Below, in pieces: positions 8,540 through 17,721 of a stretch of 64,000 nucleotides of DNA. The stretch spans positions 1,736,001-1,800,000 of the forward strand of contig JNLK01000001.1 of the NCBI GenBank assembly GCA_000703065.1, in the 5' to 3' direction. This DNA comes from Lachnospiraceae bacterium AC2029. Lineage in GTDB: Bacteria; Bacillota; Clostridia; Lachnospirales; Lachnospiraceae. How positions within the stretch are numbered: position 1 is the stretch's first letter; every line of letters starts with the position of its first letter. The translations under genes and the position numbers were made by a program. The notes below the pieces were generated by a model. That model ran no database searches and had not been told where the DNA came from. It saw only the letters and a program-made list of their open reading frames with translations.

Positions 8540-8950
8540 ATGATAAAGAACAGGAATACGAAAAAAGAAAAAATGAACAGCACCCAGCAGATCGATCCTG
8601 AAACGCTACAGATGGCCATCGTGGAAATAGCGGCGGAGTCATGGAGGTACGAATGCGCACTGCACAAAGTATTGAAACACTTGGATATTATGGAGGCAGA
8701 GCGTTTCTTACGGCAATATGAGTATTTTACCACCAAGGTGAATCGTGCTGTCGCAATGGCGGGCCTGAAGGTGTTGGACTTGTCCGGACAGATGTATGAT
8801 GCAGGCCTCCCGATACAGGTGATGAATCTGGAGGAGTTTGATGAAGAGGATGAACTTATTATAACAAAGGTGATCGAACCGGTTATTCTATTGGATAAAA
8901 ACGTGGTTAAAACCGGAGTGGTCATGGTTGACAGAGTGAAATCGGAATGA
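8540..8950 (+). CDS. GrpE-like protein of the Hsp70 module
   Basis: This small soluble protein of 136 residues has no membrane segment. The C-terminal 60 residues (LSGQMYDAGLP...DELIITKVIEPV...GVVMV) follow the beta-domain pattern of GrpE, in which a hydrophobic VLxxGY-like turn is followed by RVLRPAxVxV. The N-terminal half is helical, as in GrpE, but much shorter. GrpE proteins release ADP from Hsp70, and the next gene encodes an Hsp70. I read it as a divergent nucleotide-exchange factor; structure prediction is needed to confirm. A GGAGG box lies 8 nt before the ATG, and the gap to the Hsp70 gene is 57 nt. Confidence 0.5.
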   Translation: MIKNRNTKKEKMNSTQQIDPETLQMAIVEIAAESWRYECALHKVLKHLDIMEAERFLRQYEYFTTKVNRAVAMAGLKVLDLSGQMYDAGLPIQVMNLEEFDEEDELIITKVIEPVILLDKNVVKTGVVMVDRVKSE

Positions 8951-9007
8951 TCGGGAGATGGAATTTTTCCGGCAGCCGGCTATCATGGAGTTTAGGGGGA
9001 CGTTAGT

Positions 9008-11485
9008 ATGAAACGATATGTAGGTATTGATCTGGGTACGACAAACAGCGCCATATGCACCTTTGACGGAAGAGAAGTAACGGTGTGGAAGAGTCCTGAA
9101 ATGAGTGATGTGACACCGTCGGTAATCTATATAGACAAGCGGGGAAATCGTTTTTACGGGCATCGTGCATATGATCTTGCTCCTATGAATGAGAAAAACG
9201 CAGCATCACTTTTTAAAAGATACCTTGGAACGAACATGAAATTTACATTGCAGGGACAGGAAATGACACCTGAAGAATGCAGTGCGGAGATCCTCAAGGT
9301 TCTATATGGTTATCTTCCTCCGGAGATAGCTGCAGATCCGGAAACGGCCACGGTCATTACGGTTCCTGCCGCATTTAATCAGATGAAAAAGGATGCTACG
9401 CTGGAAGCGGCTCATCTGGCGGGAATAAACCGGGTCACTCTGATCCAGGAACCGGTGGCAGCGGTAATGAGTGTTATGAAGGCTTCACCGGGGAATAAAA
9501 AGTTTATAATTTATGATCTGGGTGGCGGTACATTTGATATATCGGTGACGGAAAGCATCGGAAAACGTGTCAACCTTCTTGCACAGGGTGGCCGGGAAAT
9601 GTGCGGCGGACGGGATCTGGACCGTCAGATATTCAGGCAGATCGCCAAACCGTGGATCGAGGAGCATTTCAAGCTTCCTGCTGATTGGGCACAGAATCCC
9701 GATTGGAAGGTGTTATCAAGACTGGCTCTGTATGCCTGTGAACAGGCCAAGATTGAACTGGCATCGATTTCCAAAACCGAGATACGTCTGGATGAAATGC
9801 GTATCAACCGCAAGGATCTTGATGATGAGGAAATATATCTGGATATTCCGATCTCTCAGGAGGATATCAATCGTCTTTTAGAGGAAACGGTTCAGGAAAC
9901 GGTAGATGTAACTCGTCAGACATTGAAAAAAATCGGACTCGCAGAAACGGATATTGACCAGATCATCTTTGTCGGAGGCCCCACCAAGTACGCGCCGCTG
10001 AGACAAAGGATCATAGATGAGCTTGGGATTCCGGCAGGCTTAATGGTGGATCAGATGACTGCTGTGGCGCAGGGGGCCAGTATCTATGCTGAATCGGTGG
10101 ACTGGGGTGATGTTCAGCACCACAGGAAGCAGGCGAGGGATGAAATCTCTGCATTGAAGGATCTGATCATTCGTTATGAAAAAAGAACCTCCGCAGATTC
10201 TGCCAAAATAGCATTTGTTACGGAAGAAGCGGTGAACTATTCTCTTGAGGTGACGAGCAGTGAAACCGGTTGGACGAGTGGACGTGTATCCATGACACAG
10301 AATACGCTTGTTTCCGTGCCGCTTACATCATCCGGTGATAATCATTTTCAGATCCGGGTTTGGGATAGTGCGGGCCGGCAGATGGAAATAGAAACATCAA
10401 ATATAGTAATCACAAGAACCATGGCTGTGATCGGGACGGTTCCTGCTTCCAGTTCGATTGCCGTAAAGGTACTTGACAGGATCGGCGGAAAAGCCGTTCC
10501 CCTGTATCTGATAAAGGAAAATGATCCGTTGCCTAAAAAGGGACAGGTTACTCTTGTTGCCGGACAGACACTTCATGCGGGTAGTGAAGATGCGCTGATC
10601 TTTACGCTCTGGGAGGGAGATATTCCGGATCCGATCGAAGACAACCGGTACATTGGTACCTATCGTATCAATGGGAAAACATTGCCTGAAGGGACGATCA
10701 GGGCCGGAGCGGAAATCATTTGCGAATATGAAATGTCCGATGCGGGGGCTCTCCGACTGGGAGTCAGCATTCCTTCGATCGGAGCAAATCTTCAGAAGAT
10801 GAATTACTATTCGAGACAGGAAGGACAGACTTCCCTGGATGACTGTCCGCGCCTGCTGGCACAGATCAGTGATCTGGAAGAGCGTATTGCACAGATTCGG
10901 GGACGTCTTCCGGCTTCCGGGGAACTGGCCGAGCTGTCCGAAAAGGTGGCAGATCTGCGTTATACGATCGAGCAATCGGATGATCCGGAAAGCCTGTTGA
11001 AGGCGAATAATGATTTACTTGAGTGTCTGAAAAAGCTTTCTATCATCCGGCGGACCAATCGACGTGAGATTCGTCTGTTGGATTTAGATATGGTTACGGA
11101 AGACTTCCAACGGATTCAGTCTTCTGCCTCTGAAAGTGAACGCGCCGCTTTCAACAAGGCGAGAGAGGCGGCACTTCGTGCTGTAGACAAGGATAACGGG
11201 GCATTTGAAGTTAATCTGGAAGAATTACGCAAAAGGGTGGCTGTATTGTTATGGCAGGATGATGAAGTGATCCGGTTTAATGTTGAATACCGGATCAGAC
11301 ATCCGGAGAACTATACGGACAGAGCCAAATTCGACCAGCTGAGAGCGGCAGGACTGACAGCACTTTCCTCCGGAAATGTGGATGAAATGAGGCGTGTTCT
11401 GGCCAGATTGGTATCCATACAGAAATCCGAAGGCATGAATGATGCCGAAATGATGATGGAACAGGTAAATGTTGTGCGGAAATGA
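9008..11485 (+). CDS. enlarged Hsp70-family (DnaK-like) chaperone
   Basis: The 825 residues exceed canonical DnaK (about 610-640). The nucleotide-binding domain is complete: phosphate-1 loop GIDLGTTNSA (residues 5-14), phosphate-2 YDLGGGTFDIS near 168, and adenosine motif FVGGPTKYAPLR near 321. Residues about 395-465 form a beta-rich, immunoglobulin/fibronectin-like insertion. About 473-600 resembles the substrate-binding beta domain (VKVLDRIGGKAVPLYLIKEN, then DNRYIGTYRING). The last 220 residues are helical. It overlaps the next gene's translation signals (stop TGA 11 nt before that ATG). It should bind unfolded client segments in an ATP-dependent way, probably for a specialised client rather than general folding. 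Confidence 0.85.
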   Translation: MKRYVGIDLGTTNSAICTFDGREVTVWKSPEMSDVTPSVIYIDKRGNRFYGHRAYDLAPMNEKNAASLFKRYLGTNMKFTLQGQEMTPEECSAEILKVLYGYLPPEIAADPETATVITVPAAFNQMKKDATLEAAHLAGINRVTLIQEPVAAVMSVMKASPGNKKFIIYDLGGGTFDISVTESIGKRVNLLAQGGREMCGGRDLDRQIFRQIAKPWIEEHFKLPADWAQNPDWKVLSRLALYACEQAKIELASISKTEIRLDEMRINRKDLDDEEIYLDIPISQEDINRLLEETVQETVDVTRQTLKKIGLAETDIDQIIFVGGPTKYAPLRQRIIDELGIPAGLMVDQMTAVAQGASIYAESVDWGDVQHHRKQARDEISALKDLIIRYEKRTSADSAKIAFVTEEAVNYSLEVTSSETGWTSGRVSMTQNTLVSVPLTSSGDNHFQIRVWDSAGRQMEIETSNIVITRTMAVIGTVPASSSIAVKVLDRIGGKAVPLYLIKENDPLPKKGQVTLVAGQTLHAGSEDALIFTLWEGDIPDPIEDNRYIGTYRINGKTLPEGTIRAGAEIICEYEMSDAGALRLGVSIPSIGANLQKMNYYSRQEGQTSLDDCPRLLAQISDLEERIAQIRGRLPASGELAELSEKVADLRYTIEQSDDPESLLKANNDLLECLKKLSIIRRTNRREIRLLDLDMVTEDFQRIQSSASESERAAFNKAREAALRAVDKDNGAFEVNLEELRKRVAVLLWQDDEVIRFNVEYRIRHPENYTDRAKFDQLRAAGLTALSSGNVDEMRRVLARLVSIQKSEGMNDAEMMMEQVNVVRK

Positions 11486-11496
11486 GGAGATCACCG

Positions 11497-12915
11497 ATGA
11501 CAGATGAGAGATGGATTCCATTGGATTATACTCTGACTGACGGAAATCATATTCGCAGTCTGTATGTGCGAGGTGCAAAATGGCAACTTTATACGACTGC
11601 TGAGGATGGACTTGCCATTGCGGTGAATAAATCCTTATATGACTGGTGGATCACTCAGGGCTGGATTGAAGAAGGTCTGTTAGAGGAAGTAAAAGCAACG
11701 GAAGATACGGTGTTTGTTCTTTGCAGTCGTGCCGGGAATATGCTGTCGAGTCTGGATTACGGACCTTATCCGCGTAATCGTCAACAGGCGCTGGATTATA
11801 TCCGGTCACTTCACAGGACGCTGGACAGGATAGGAGAGACCCGGATCAATCATGGTATTTATGTTGCGAATTTCTCGCTGATCCTTCCGGTAGATTCTGA
11901 TGAGGAACAGATAAATGTCGGCAGGGTCGCGGGACGATTTCTGACAGGCGGTGTTGATGTTCCTTTGGGGAATGTTGAGCTTGTTTTACAATATGCTCCC
12001 TATCTTACGGAGAGTGATCTTAATAGGATGCTGGATATCCTTCAGCTGTCAAGAGATGAAGGCGGAGTCGGTGTACTGCATGAGGGAGTATCGGAGAAGG
12101 CGATCGGAAAACGACCGAAAGCCCGAACGGAAAGGAAAAATGAACCGTTTTCCCTTCCCGGAAGACCTGAGCTGGAAAGGTTTTTCCGGGAGGAGATCAT
12201 CGATGTAGTGGATCACGAAGAGGCGTATAGAAAAATGGGTGTGGGATTTCCCGGAGGCACGGTTCTATACGGTCCGCCGGGATGTGGGAAGACCTATGCG
12301 GTAGAACAGTTGACAGAGTATCTGGGATGGCCGGTATATACGATCGACTCGGGGAATATCGGCAGTAAATATGTTCATGAGACGGCACGGAAGGTGGCGG
12401 AGATTTTTGATGAGGCAGCTCAGAACGCACCGGCGATCATTGTGATCGATGAAATGGAGGCGTTTCTTTCCGGCAGAGAATATGGTATGGGATCCCGGGA
12501 AGTCCATATGGAGGAGGTGGCGGAATTCCTGAGAAAGATTCCGGAAGCTCCCGAAAGAAAGGTCCTTGTGTTTGGAATGACCAATCTTTTGGACAGTATC
12601 GACAAGGCGATCCTAAGGCGAGGAAGATTTGATTATATGATAGAGGCGGGTATGCCGTCGGAAGAAGAGATCATATCCCTTCTTGAATCGCTTCTTAAGG
12701 ACAGGCCGACTGTACCGAAGCTTCCGCTTTCACGGATAAGCCGAAAACTTTCAGGATACCCTATATCAGACGTGGCTTTTCTGGTGCGGGATGCGGCACG
12801 GCGTACCGTACGGGAGGGAAAGGAAGCGATTGATGAGGATGTATTAATGGCAGCCTTCGAGGCCTTACCGCCGCCTGAAGGGAAAAAGAGAATCATGGGA
12901 TTTGATATGAGTTGA
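11497..12915 (+). CDS. AAA-family ATPase of the Hsp70 module
   Basis: A protein of 472 residues has an N-terminal domain of about 220 residues that I do not recognise, followed by one classical AAA domain of the FtsH/Cdc48/SpoVK type. Walker A is GPPGCGKT near residue 259, Walker B is IIVIDEME near 314, sensor 1 is VFGMTN, and the arginine finger lies in LRRGRFD near 373. I start at the second ATG because GAGGAG stands 8 nt before it; the upstream ATG overlaps the Hsp70 stop. AAA rings thread or remodel proteins, so pairing with Hsp70 suggests a disaggregase or remodelling role, analogous to ClpB-DnaK but with an unrelated ATPase type. This is inference. Confidence 0.85.
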   Translation: MTDERWIPLDYTLTDGNHIRSLYVRGAKWQLYTTAEDGLAIAVNKSLYDWWITQGWIEEGLLEEVKATEDTVFVLCSRAGNMLSSLDYGPYPRNRQQALDYIRSLHRTLDRIGETRINHGIYVANFSLILPVDSDEEQINVGRVAGRFLTGGVDVPLGNVELVLQYAPYLTESDLNRMLDILQLSRDEGGVGVLHEGVSEKAIGKRPKARTERKNEPFSLPGRPELERFFREEIIDVVDHEEAYRKMGVGFPGGTVLYGPPGCGKTYAVEQLTEYLGWPVYTIDSGNIGSKYVHETARKVAEIFDEAAQNAPAIIVIDEMEAFLSGREYGMGSREVHMEEVAEFLRKIPEAPERKVLVFGMTNLLDSIDKAILRRGRFDYMIEAGMPSEEEIISLLESLLKDRPTVPKLPLSRISRKLSGYPISDVAFLVRDAARRTVREGKEAIDEDVLMAAFEALPPPEGKKRIMGFDMS

Positions 12916-12944
12916 AATGCTGAAGGGAGGAGCGGATAAACGAT

Positions 12945-14651
12945 ATGTCGATCGTGAAGGACTGGGAATACCCCCTTGGGGAAGCGGTGGCGAAGAAGGC
13001 CAGAGAGGCAGGCATCAGTATGGAAGATCTTCTGACTCTGAAGAAAGCCTCTCATATGCTTGAGGGTACAGCCGTATCTGATGCAGTTGGAGAAAAACTG
13101 GAAGAAAGATTTGCGCAATTGGATGACAGATACGAAGAAGCCCTGAAAAAAACGGAAAAAGGAAGGACAGTATCAACTGTAGAAAGCGGAATAGAGGAAC
13201 TGAAACCGCTGAAGGGCTATAAAGAAACTGAGAAAAAACTGGAAGAGGCAGAGAACAGACGTCGGCGCATGAAAAGAAACCGTTGGATATTTCTGGCAGC
13301 CGGAATTGCTGCAGTGGCAGTTCTGATCGCATGGGGATTCATCAGTTCGGCAAGAAAGAATTCTGAATTAAATGATGAGATCGCCCGGATCCGGCAATTA
13401 ACGGATGATGGGAAATACGATGAGGCCATTGAAGCGTTTTACAGTGTTTCGAACCAGGATGGGCTGAAGAACGATCATTATGAGCAGTTGAAACCGATCG
13501 TGGAAAAAATCGTGGAGAAAAAGGCGGAGAAGGATGGACTTTCTGCAGCATGTAAGCTTTTTGAAGAGCTTGATAAAGCCCCCGGTCCTTCTGTAGATAA
13601 GGATCAGTTCAGAGACTACATGATTGCTCAGATGGGTAAAGATGATTATTCGGCATCTGACAAGTGGGAGGTACTGACAACGCAGGGCACCGGTGTCGAT
13701 CTGGAAATTCTTGGCGTTAACAAAAGACAGGGGATTATAGAAGCTTATATAGAACAGATCCTTTCTGAAAGAGAAAGCGAATCAAGGACAGACCTTAAGG
13801 AATGGGCGAAGGATCAGTGTCCGACAATAGTAGAGAATACGCAGGCCATGAATCCCGACCTGGCACTGCGGTTCCTGTATGCTCTCGAACAAGATGGATG
13901 TGATGTGAATACGCTGTTCTCTGACGGGCTTTTGATAGATGTTCCGATGGCGGGCCGATGCAGTAGTTTTCTGGATGGATTTTGGAATCTGACGAAAAAA
14001 GGCAACCCGAATCTGAACAAGATCCTACCGGTGTCTGTAGTAGAAAAAAGGTCTGACCTGGTCGTAAAATGCGAGACAGATTGTACATCTGAGGAAGAGC
14101 TTGCGAATCAGATCACGGGAATGCAGCAGGATGATGGTCACTATGAGGTTCGGATATTGACAGACCGTCTGTTTGCGATGCCGGAGGGAGAAAGACCTGC
14201 GTCATTTTCTGAATGCAGTTCCCTGTTCTGCATGCAGGTTTGCTATGTTCATTCAAGTACGATCACTTCGGAAGCAATGTCAACCCCGACGTATAAATCC
14301 AGGGTCGATCCCTCGACAAGCCTCGTTGAAAAATCATATAGACCGGCATTTACCGAGTTGGATGTGGTGATCGCCTATGATTTAAAAAAGGATGCAATGG
14401 AAATATTTGATGTAAAGTACCATTCTCCTCAGGCGAGTGACGAGGAGTGGTTCAAGCAGCATAAAACGTTGGGTTATGGTGATTCAAGCCATTCATCCGT
14501 TTTATCGGAGTACAAAATTACAACACAGGATATGATCGGAGAATCCGATGAGAGTACATTGAAGGATACTTATGGGAAAGTGATAAGTGACATTGAAATG
14601 TATCGTATTCTTTATGGGGGGACAGAGGAGGAGGCTACGGATGAACCTTAG
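12945..14651 (+). CDS. single-pass membrane protein of the Hsp70 module
   Basis: The 568 residues belong to no family I recognise. A charged cytoplasmic N-terminal region of about 110 residues, partly coiled coil, ends in a basic RRRRMKRNR stop. One membrane helix follows at about 111-133 (WIFLAAGIAAVAVLIAWGFI), then an outside region of about 430 residues with TPR-like helical stretches and a mixed C-terminal domain. By the positive-inside rule the small N terminus faces the chaperone/AAA proteins. It would be the membrane anchor, or a sensor that links the module to the envelope. The stop overlaps the next gene by 11 nt, so the two are translationally coupled. Confidence 0.75.
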   Translation: MSIVKDWEYPLGEAVAKKAREAGISMEDLLTLKKASHMLEGTAVSDAVGEKLEERFAQLDDRYEEALKKTEKGRTVSTVESGIEELKPLKGYKETEKKLEEAENRRRRMKRNRWIFLAAGIAAVAVLIAWGFISSARKNSELNDEIARIRQLTDDGKYDEAIEAFYSVSNQDGLKNDHYEQLKPIVEKIVEKKAEKDGLSAACKLFEELDKAPGPSVDKDQFRDYMIAQMGKDDYSASDKWEVLTTQGTGVDLEILGVNKRQGIIEAYIEQILSERESESRTDLKEWAKDQCPTIVENTQAMNPDLALRFLYALEQDGCDVNTLFSDGLLIDVPMAGRCSSFLDGFWNLTKKGNPNLNKILPVSVVEKRSDLVVKCETDCTSEEELANQITGMQQDDGHYEVRILTDRLFAMPEGERPASFSECSSLFCMQVCYVHSSTITSEAMSTPTYKSRVDPSTSLVEKSYRPAFTELDVVIAYDLKKDAMEIFDVKYHSPQASDEEWFKQHKTLGYGDSSHSSVLSEYKITTQDMIGESDESTLKDTYGKVISDIEMYRILYGGTEEEATDEP

Positions 14652-15768
14652 TGAAAACGGATTTGCCATACTTGGAGTATCACCCGCGGATGATCGGGAA
14701 ATGCTGACAACAAAGGCGGACGACGCGGCGTTGCTGCTTGGGAAAAACGGTGAAGAAGCGTTCAACAACCTGACGCAGATGAAACGGCGTATTATTGACG
14801 AGATATCCTGGTTTCCGGGAACACCATCGATGGTTGCCGATACATTTCTTGAGTATTCGCGTAAGATCTCGGCCGGAGAGACGGCGGAGGTTCCGGATAT
14901 GGAAGGACTGGGAACTCCGCTGGCACAGGCAAACGCACTGCAAACGTTCTTTGAACACTGGCCGGCGGATGATCCCGAGCTTCTGATCGGTTTATGCCGA
15001 TCGGTCGACATGATCCTCTCCGGTATTACGGTTGAGGAAACCTGCCAGGCCATCAATGCTGACCGGGAAGCCGGCAAATGGGAGATCATACGGGACGTTC
15101 AGGAAATAACAGAACCACTGAATTTACATTTAAGGGAGTTATGCGCGCCAATCGTAAAGGCGGCGGATAAGATGGACCAGGAATCTCTTTCGCGTGTGAT
15201 ATGTAATCTGTCCCGCGATCGTTCAGTTGATCTTCAGGGAGATGTATTACAGGAATTAAGACAGGTTTATGAAATCCGTAATCATGAAGAGGAGGAGCGA
15301 CTTAGAAATGAGATTACAGCGTTGTTTGATAAAATGCCGAAAGGTCCGCGTATTTTTACTGAAAACGCTCATCTTGAAAAGCTCAGAAAGGCAACTACAG
15401 CATGGTTTAACCTGACTCTTCCGCTCCAGTTTGTTCCCGGACCTGCTCGAAAAGAAGCGCTAAAAACCGGAATCGCCATAAGAGATTATCTTATACAGTT
15501 CATTGACAATGCCCCTGCAGAGACCAAGGTAAAAACCTTTCACAAGGGAAACAGAAGTGTAACAATGACGTATAAAACGAAACGGAAGACTTTCAATAAG
15601 GTATCGGAAATGGCTGAATGGGCGAAAGATCTTTTTTTAACCGGAGACAATGAAGATCTGATCAGTGCATTCCGGGAGTTCGAGAAGGTTTTGCGAGCGG
15701 CGGAAGAAATGGAGGAAGAGCAACTGGCCAAGGCGGAAAAAGAAGCAAGAGACAGACTGCGATATTGA
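14641..15768 (+). CDS. J-domain-like protein of the Hsp70 module
   Basis: This soluble helical protein of 375 residues begins GFAILGVSPADDREMLTT and continues with two further helices. That beginning resembles the start of a DnaJ J-domain (YxxLGVSxxAxxEEI). The HPD tripeptide that stimulates Hsp70 is absent; LLLGKNG stands at that place. Together with GrpE-like and Hsp70-like partners, it would complete a private DnaK-DnaJ-GrpE set, possibly with altered control. The remainder is long charged helices without recognised motif. I use the ATG after GAGGAGG, inside the upstream gene's end, and discard an 18-residue extension. The gene ends 37 nt before the duplicated terminator. Confidence 0.55.
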   Translation: MNLSENGFAILGVSPADDREMLTTKADDAALLLGKNGEEAFNNLTQMKRRIIDEISWFPGTPSMVADTFLEYSRKISAGETAEVPDMEGLGTPLAQANALQTFFEHWPADDPELLIGLCRSVDMILSGITVEETCQAINADREAGKWEIIRDVQEITEPLNLHLRELCAPIVKAADKMDQESLSRVICNLSRDRSVDLQGDVLQELRQVYEIRNHEEEERLRNEITALFDKMPKGPRIFTENAHLEKLRKATTAWFNLTLPLQFVPGPARKEALKTGIAIRDYLIQFIDNAPAETKVKTFHKGNRSVTMTYKTKRKTFNKVSEMAEWAKDLFLTGDNEDLISAFREFEKVLRAAEEMEEEQLAKAEKEARDRLRY

Positions 15769-15804
15769 ACGCTTCTTTGTCGTGATGCGATGCTCAGATA
15801 TCTG

Positions 15805-15853
15805 AATATCAGAAGAAGCCCGGTCGGGAGAGATCCCGGCCGGACTTCTTTGT
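15805..15853 (+). terminator. terminator, right copy of the duplicated 49-nt sequence
   Basis: The same CCGGTCGGGAGAGATCCCGG stem as at 8228-8276, with one base changed, closes the five-gene module. Some similarity extends further upstream (15787 against 8202), with a gap of about 6 nt and a few substitutions. Confidence 0.8.
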
Positions 15854-15898
15854 ACTTTATTGACTTTCAGTTCACGATTCTGTATAAGGTTCGTCTGA

Positions 15899-17374
15899 TC
15901 AGTTCATCAGTCTCATTTCGATATTGTAGGTGGAACCCCAATATCCGATGCTTGTAAGGTTCTTCTCTGCACCGCCCCAGGGATCGATGACTGTGAAGTC
16001 ACTGTACTGAAGGCTGTTCTGCTGTGCACCGTCTCTGACACCGATGATCAGGACCCAGTGCTCGGATGTGTAGTCGCCCTTGTAGTACTCGTAGTGTACC
16101 ATCGTCGGCTTTCCTGCCAGCAGGTTGTTGTAGATCGCATTTGCATCGAATGCTGTGGTGTTGCCAACGTGTCCCTGTGTGTAATGGGTGGTCTGGCCGT
16201 ACCAGAAGGATTCGGGGTTGTAGCTCTGTCCGGTGATGATGCTGAGACCGGTTGCGTAAGCTGTTGCGCAGCATCCCCAGTTTGCGGTTCCGCTGTAGTT
16301 GTAGAGGTTATAAGCGTTCTGATCCAGAGAACCGGACATGTGGTGTGTCAGATGGATACCTGTTGAGACTTTGGTTCCGTCGATATAGGCTGCTCCGCCT
16401 GTGGAGAAGGAAACGGCCTTGGATACCAGCTTGATCTCGATGGCTTCTGCCCGGATCCCGCCGCCGGTGGTACCGGCTGTTGCTCCGTTGCAGGCCCAGC
16501 CCAGCCAACCGTAGCCGGCTACGTGTGCTCTGTAATATACATTGTAGTAATTTGCGATGGTTCCTGTGAGCTTGATCTGAATGGCTTCCATCTGTTTGCT
16601 CTGGCCTGTGGTTCCTGCAGTCTGTCCGGAGGTCACCCAGCTCTGCCAGCCGATCTGAGCTACATGTGCACGATAGGAGATGCCGCTTGATCCGTTGTAA
16701 TCCTTCAGGTTGATGATCAGAGCTTCCATTCTCTTTGACTCGCCTGTAGTACCTGCGGTCTTGCCTTCAGCTACCTGTCCGAGCCATCCTTTATCTGCCA
16801 CGTGAGCCTTGTAGGTAAGATCTGTCTTTGTGATGTCCGCCCTTACGGAATTGGAGATCTTGGTTCCCTTTGTTACGAGCTTGATCTGAATGGCTTCCAT
16901 TCGGAGGCCTGCGCCTGTGGAGCCGGCAGTTTCGCCGTTCTTTGCCCAACCCAGCCAGCCGAATCCGGCAACATGAACTCTGTAGTAAACATCATATTTT
17001 TTAGCGTAGGTTCCGACCAGCTTGATCTGGATCGCTTCCATTCTTCTGCTCTTGCCTGTGGAACCGGCAAGCTTTCCGGAGGTTTTCCAGCTCTGCCAGC
17101 CCTCATCCTGGATGTGAGCCCGGTACTGGATCATATTTGTGCTTCCGGATTTCAGAGAGATCTTAATTCCTTCCAGGCGCTTGGACTGACCGGTGGTTCC
17201 GGCAGTGGCGCCGTTCTTGACGGTGCTGAGCCAGCCGTCACCCTGAACATGTGCCTGATAACTGATCTTCGGTACAGCTGCCGCTGCTTCGGAATTTCCC
17301 AGGCTGCCGAACGGGCTGAGCAGGATAATGAGTGTGAGAATAATGGGGACGATTTTCTTACTTAATCTCTTCAT
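15899..17374 (-). CDS. secreted papain-like protease with six ChW repeats
   Basis: The protein has 491 residues. A signal peptide (about residues 1-31) is followed by six clostridial hydrophobic (ChW) repeats of about 40-50 residues, each with the pattern AHVxxxGWxxW...AGTTG...MEAIxIKL. These repeats are known in secreted clostridial surface proteins. The C-terminal domain is a C39-like cysteine protease: catalytic Cys in NWGCCATAYA near 370, His in SEHWVLIIG near 440, then VIDPWGG. The start is set by AAAGGAGG just before the ATG; the longer frame adds 51 unlikely residues. It points away from the surrounding plus-strand genes and is probably monocistronic. Confidence 0.85.
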   Translation of the reverse strand: MKRLSKKIVPIILTLIILLSPFGSLGNSEAAAAVPKISYQAHVQGDGWLSTVKNGATAGTTGQSKRLEGIKISLKSGSTNMIQYRAHIQDEGWQSWKTSGKLAGSTGKSRRMEAIQIKLVGTYAKKYDVYYRVHVAGFGWLGWAKNGETAGSTGAGLRMEAIQIKLVTKGTKISNSVRADITKTDLTYKAHVADKGWLGQVAEGKTAGTTGESKRMEALIINLKDYNGSSGISYRAHVAQIGWQSWVTSGQTAGTTGQSKQMEAIQIKLTGTIANYYNVYYRAHVAGYGWLGWACNGATAGTTGGGIRAEAIEIKLVSKAVSFSTGGAAYIDGTKVSTGIHLTHHMSGSLDQNAYNLYNYSGTANWGCCATAYATGLSIITGQSYNPESFWYGQTTHYTQGHVGNTTAFDANAIYNNLLAGKPTMVHYEYYKGDYTSEHWVLIIGVRDGAQQNSLQYSDFTVIDPWGGAEKNLTSIGYWGSTYNIEMRLMN

Positions 17375-17721
17375 ATGCTTTCCTCCTTTGCTTGATAAAA
17401 AAGGTTTGGTTTGTTGTGATGCTCTTATTAAACCATATTTCGTGACAGGATAATTTAGGGGGGATCCTGTTCTGTTTCTGTTGAGGAAAGTGTATATAAT
17501 TACGCCGTGGCTGTGGTCGCATGCCATGCGACTTTTTGCGCCGCCATTTGACTGCGGCTATCGTTTTTTCAGTATTTCTGTGGTAAAATAACCATGGGAT
17601 TGTCTGCGCAAAGCATCGTATATCTGCGAAGCAATATGCATGGAACGATCATACTTTTATCACCCGGGGGAACCTCGGAGAAAGGAAGGATCCGCTTTCC
17701 TGTCGGAAAGCAGGATCGAAA
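17375..17721. other. divergent intergenic region
   Basis: This gap carries the ribosome binding site and presumably the promoter of the ChW protease on the minus strand, and the start signals of the surface/TIR cluster on the plus strand. A perfect inverted repeat, GTCGCAT-gcc-ATGCGAC, followed by TTTTT at 17516-17537 looks like a small plus-strand terminator. TATAAT at 17495 lies just before it. I see no convincing gene. Confidence 0.4.
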
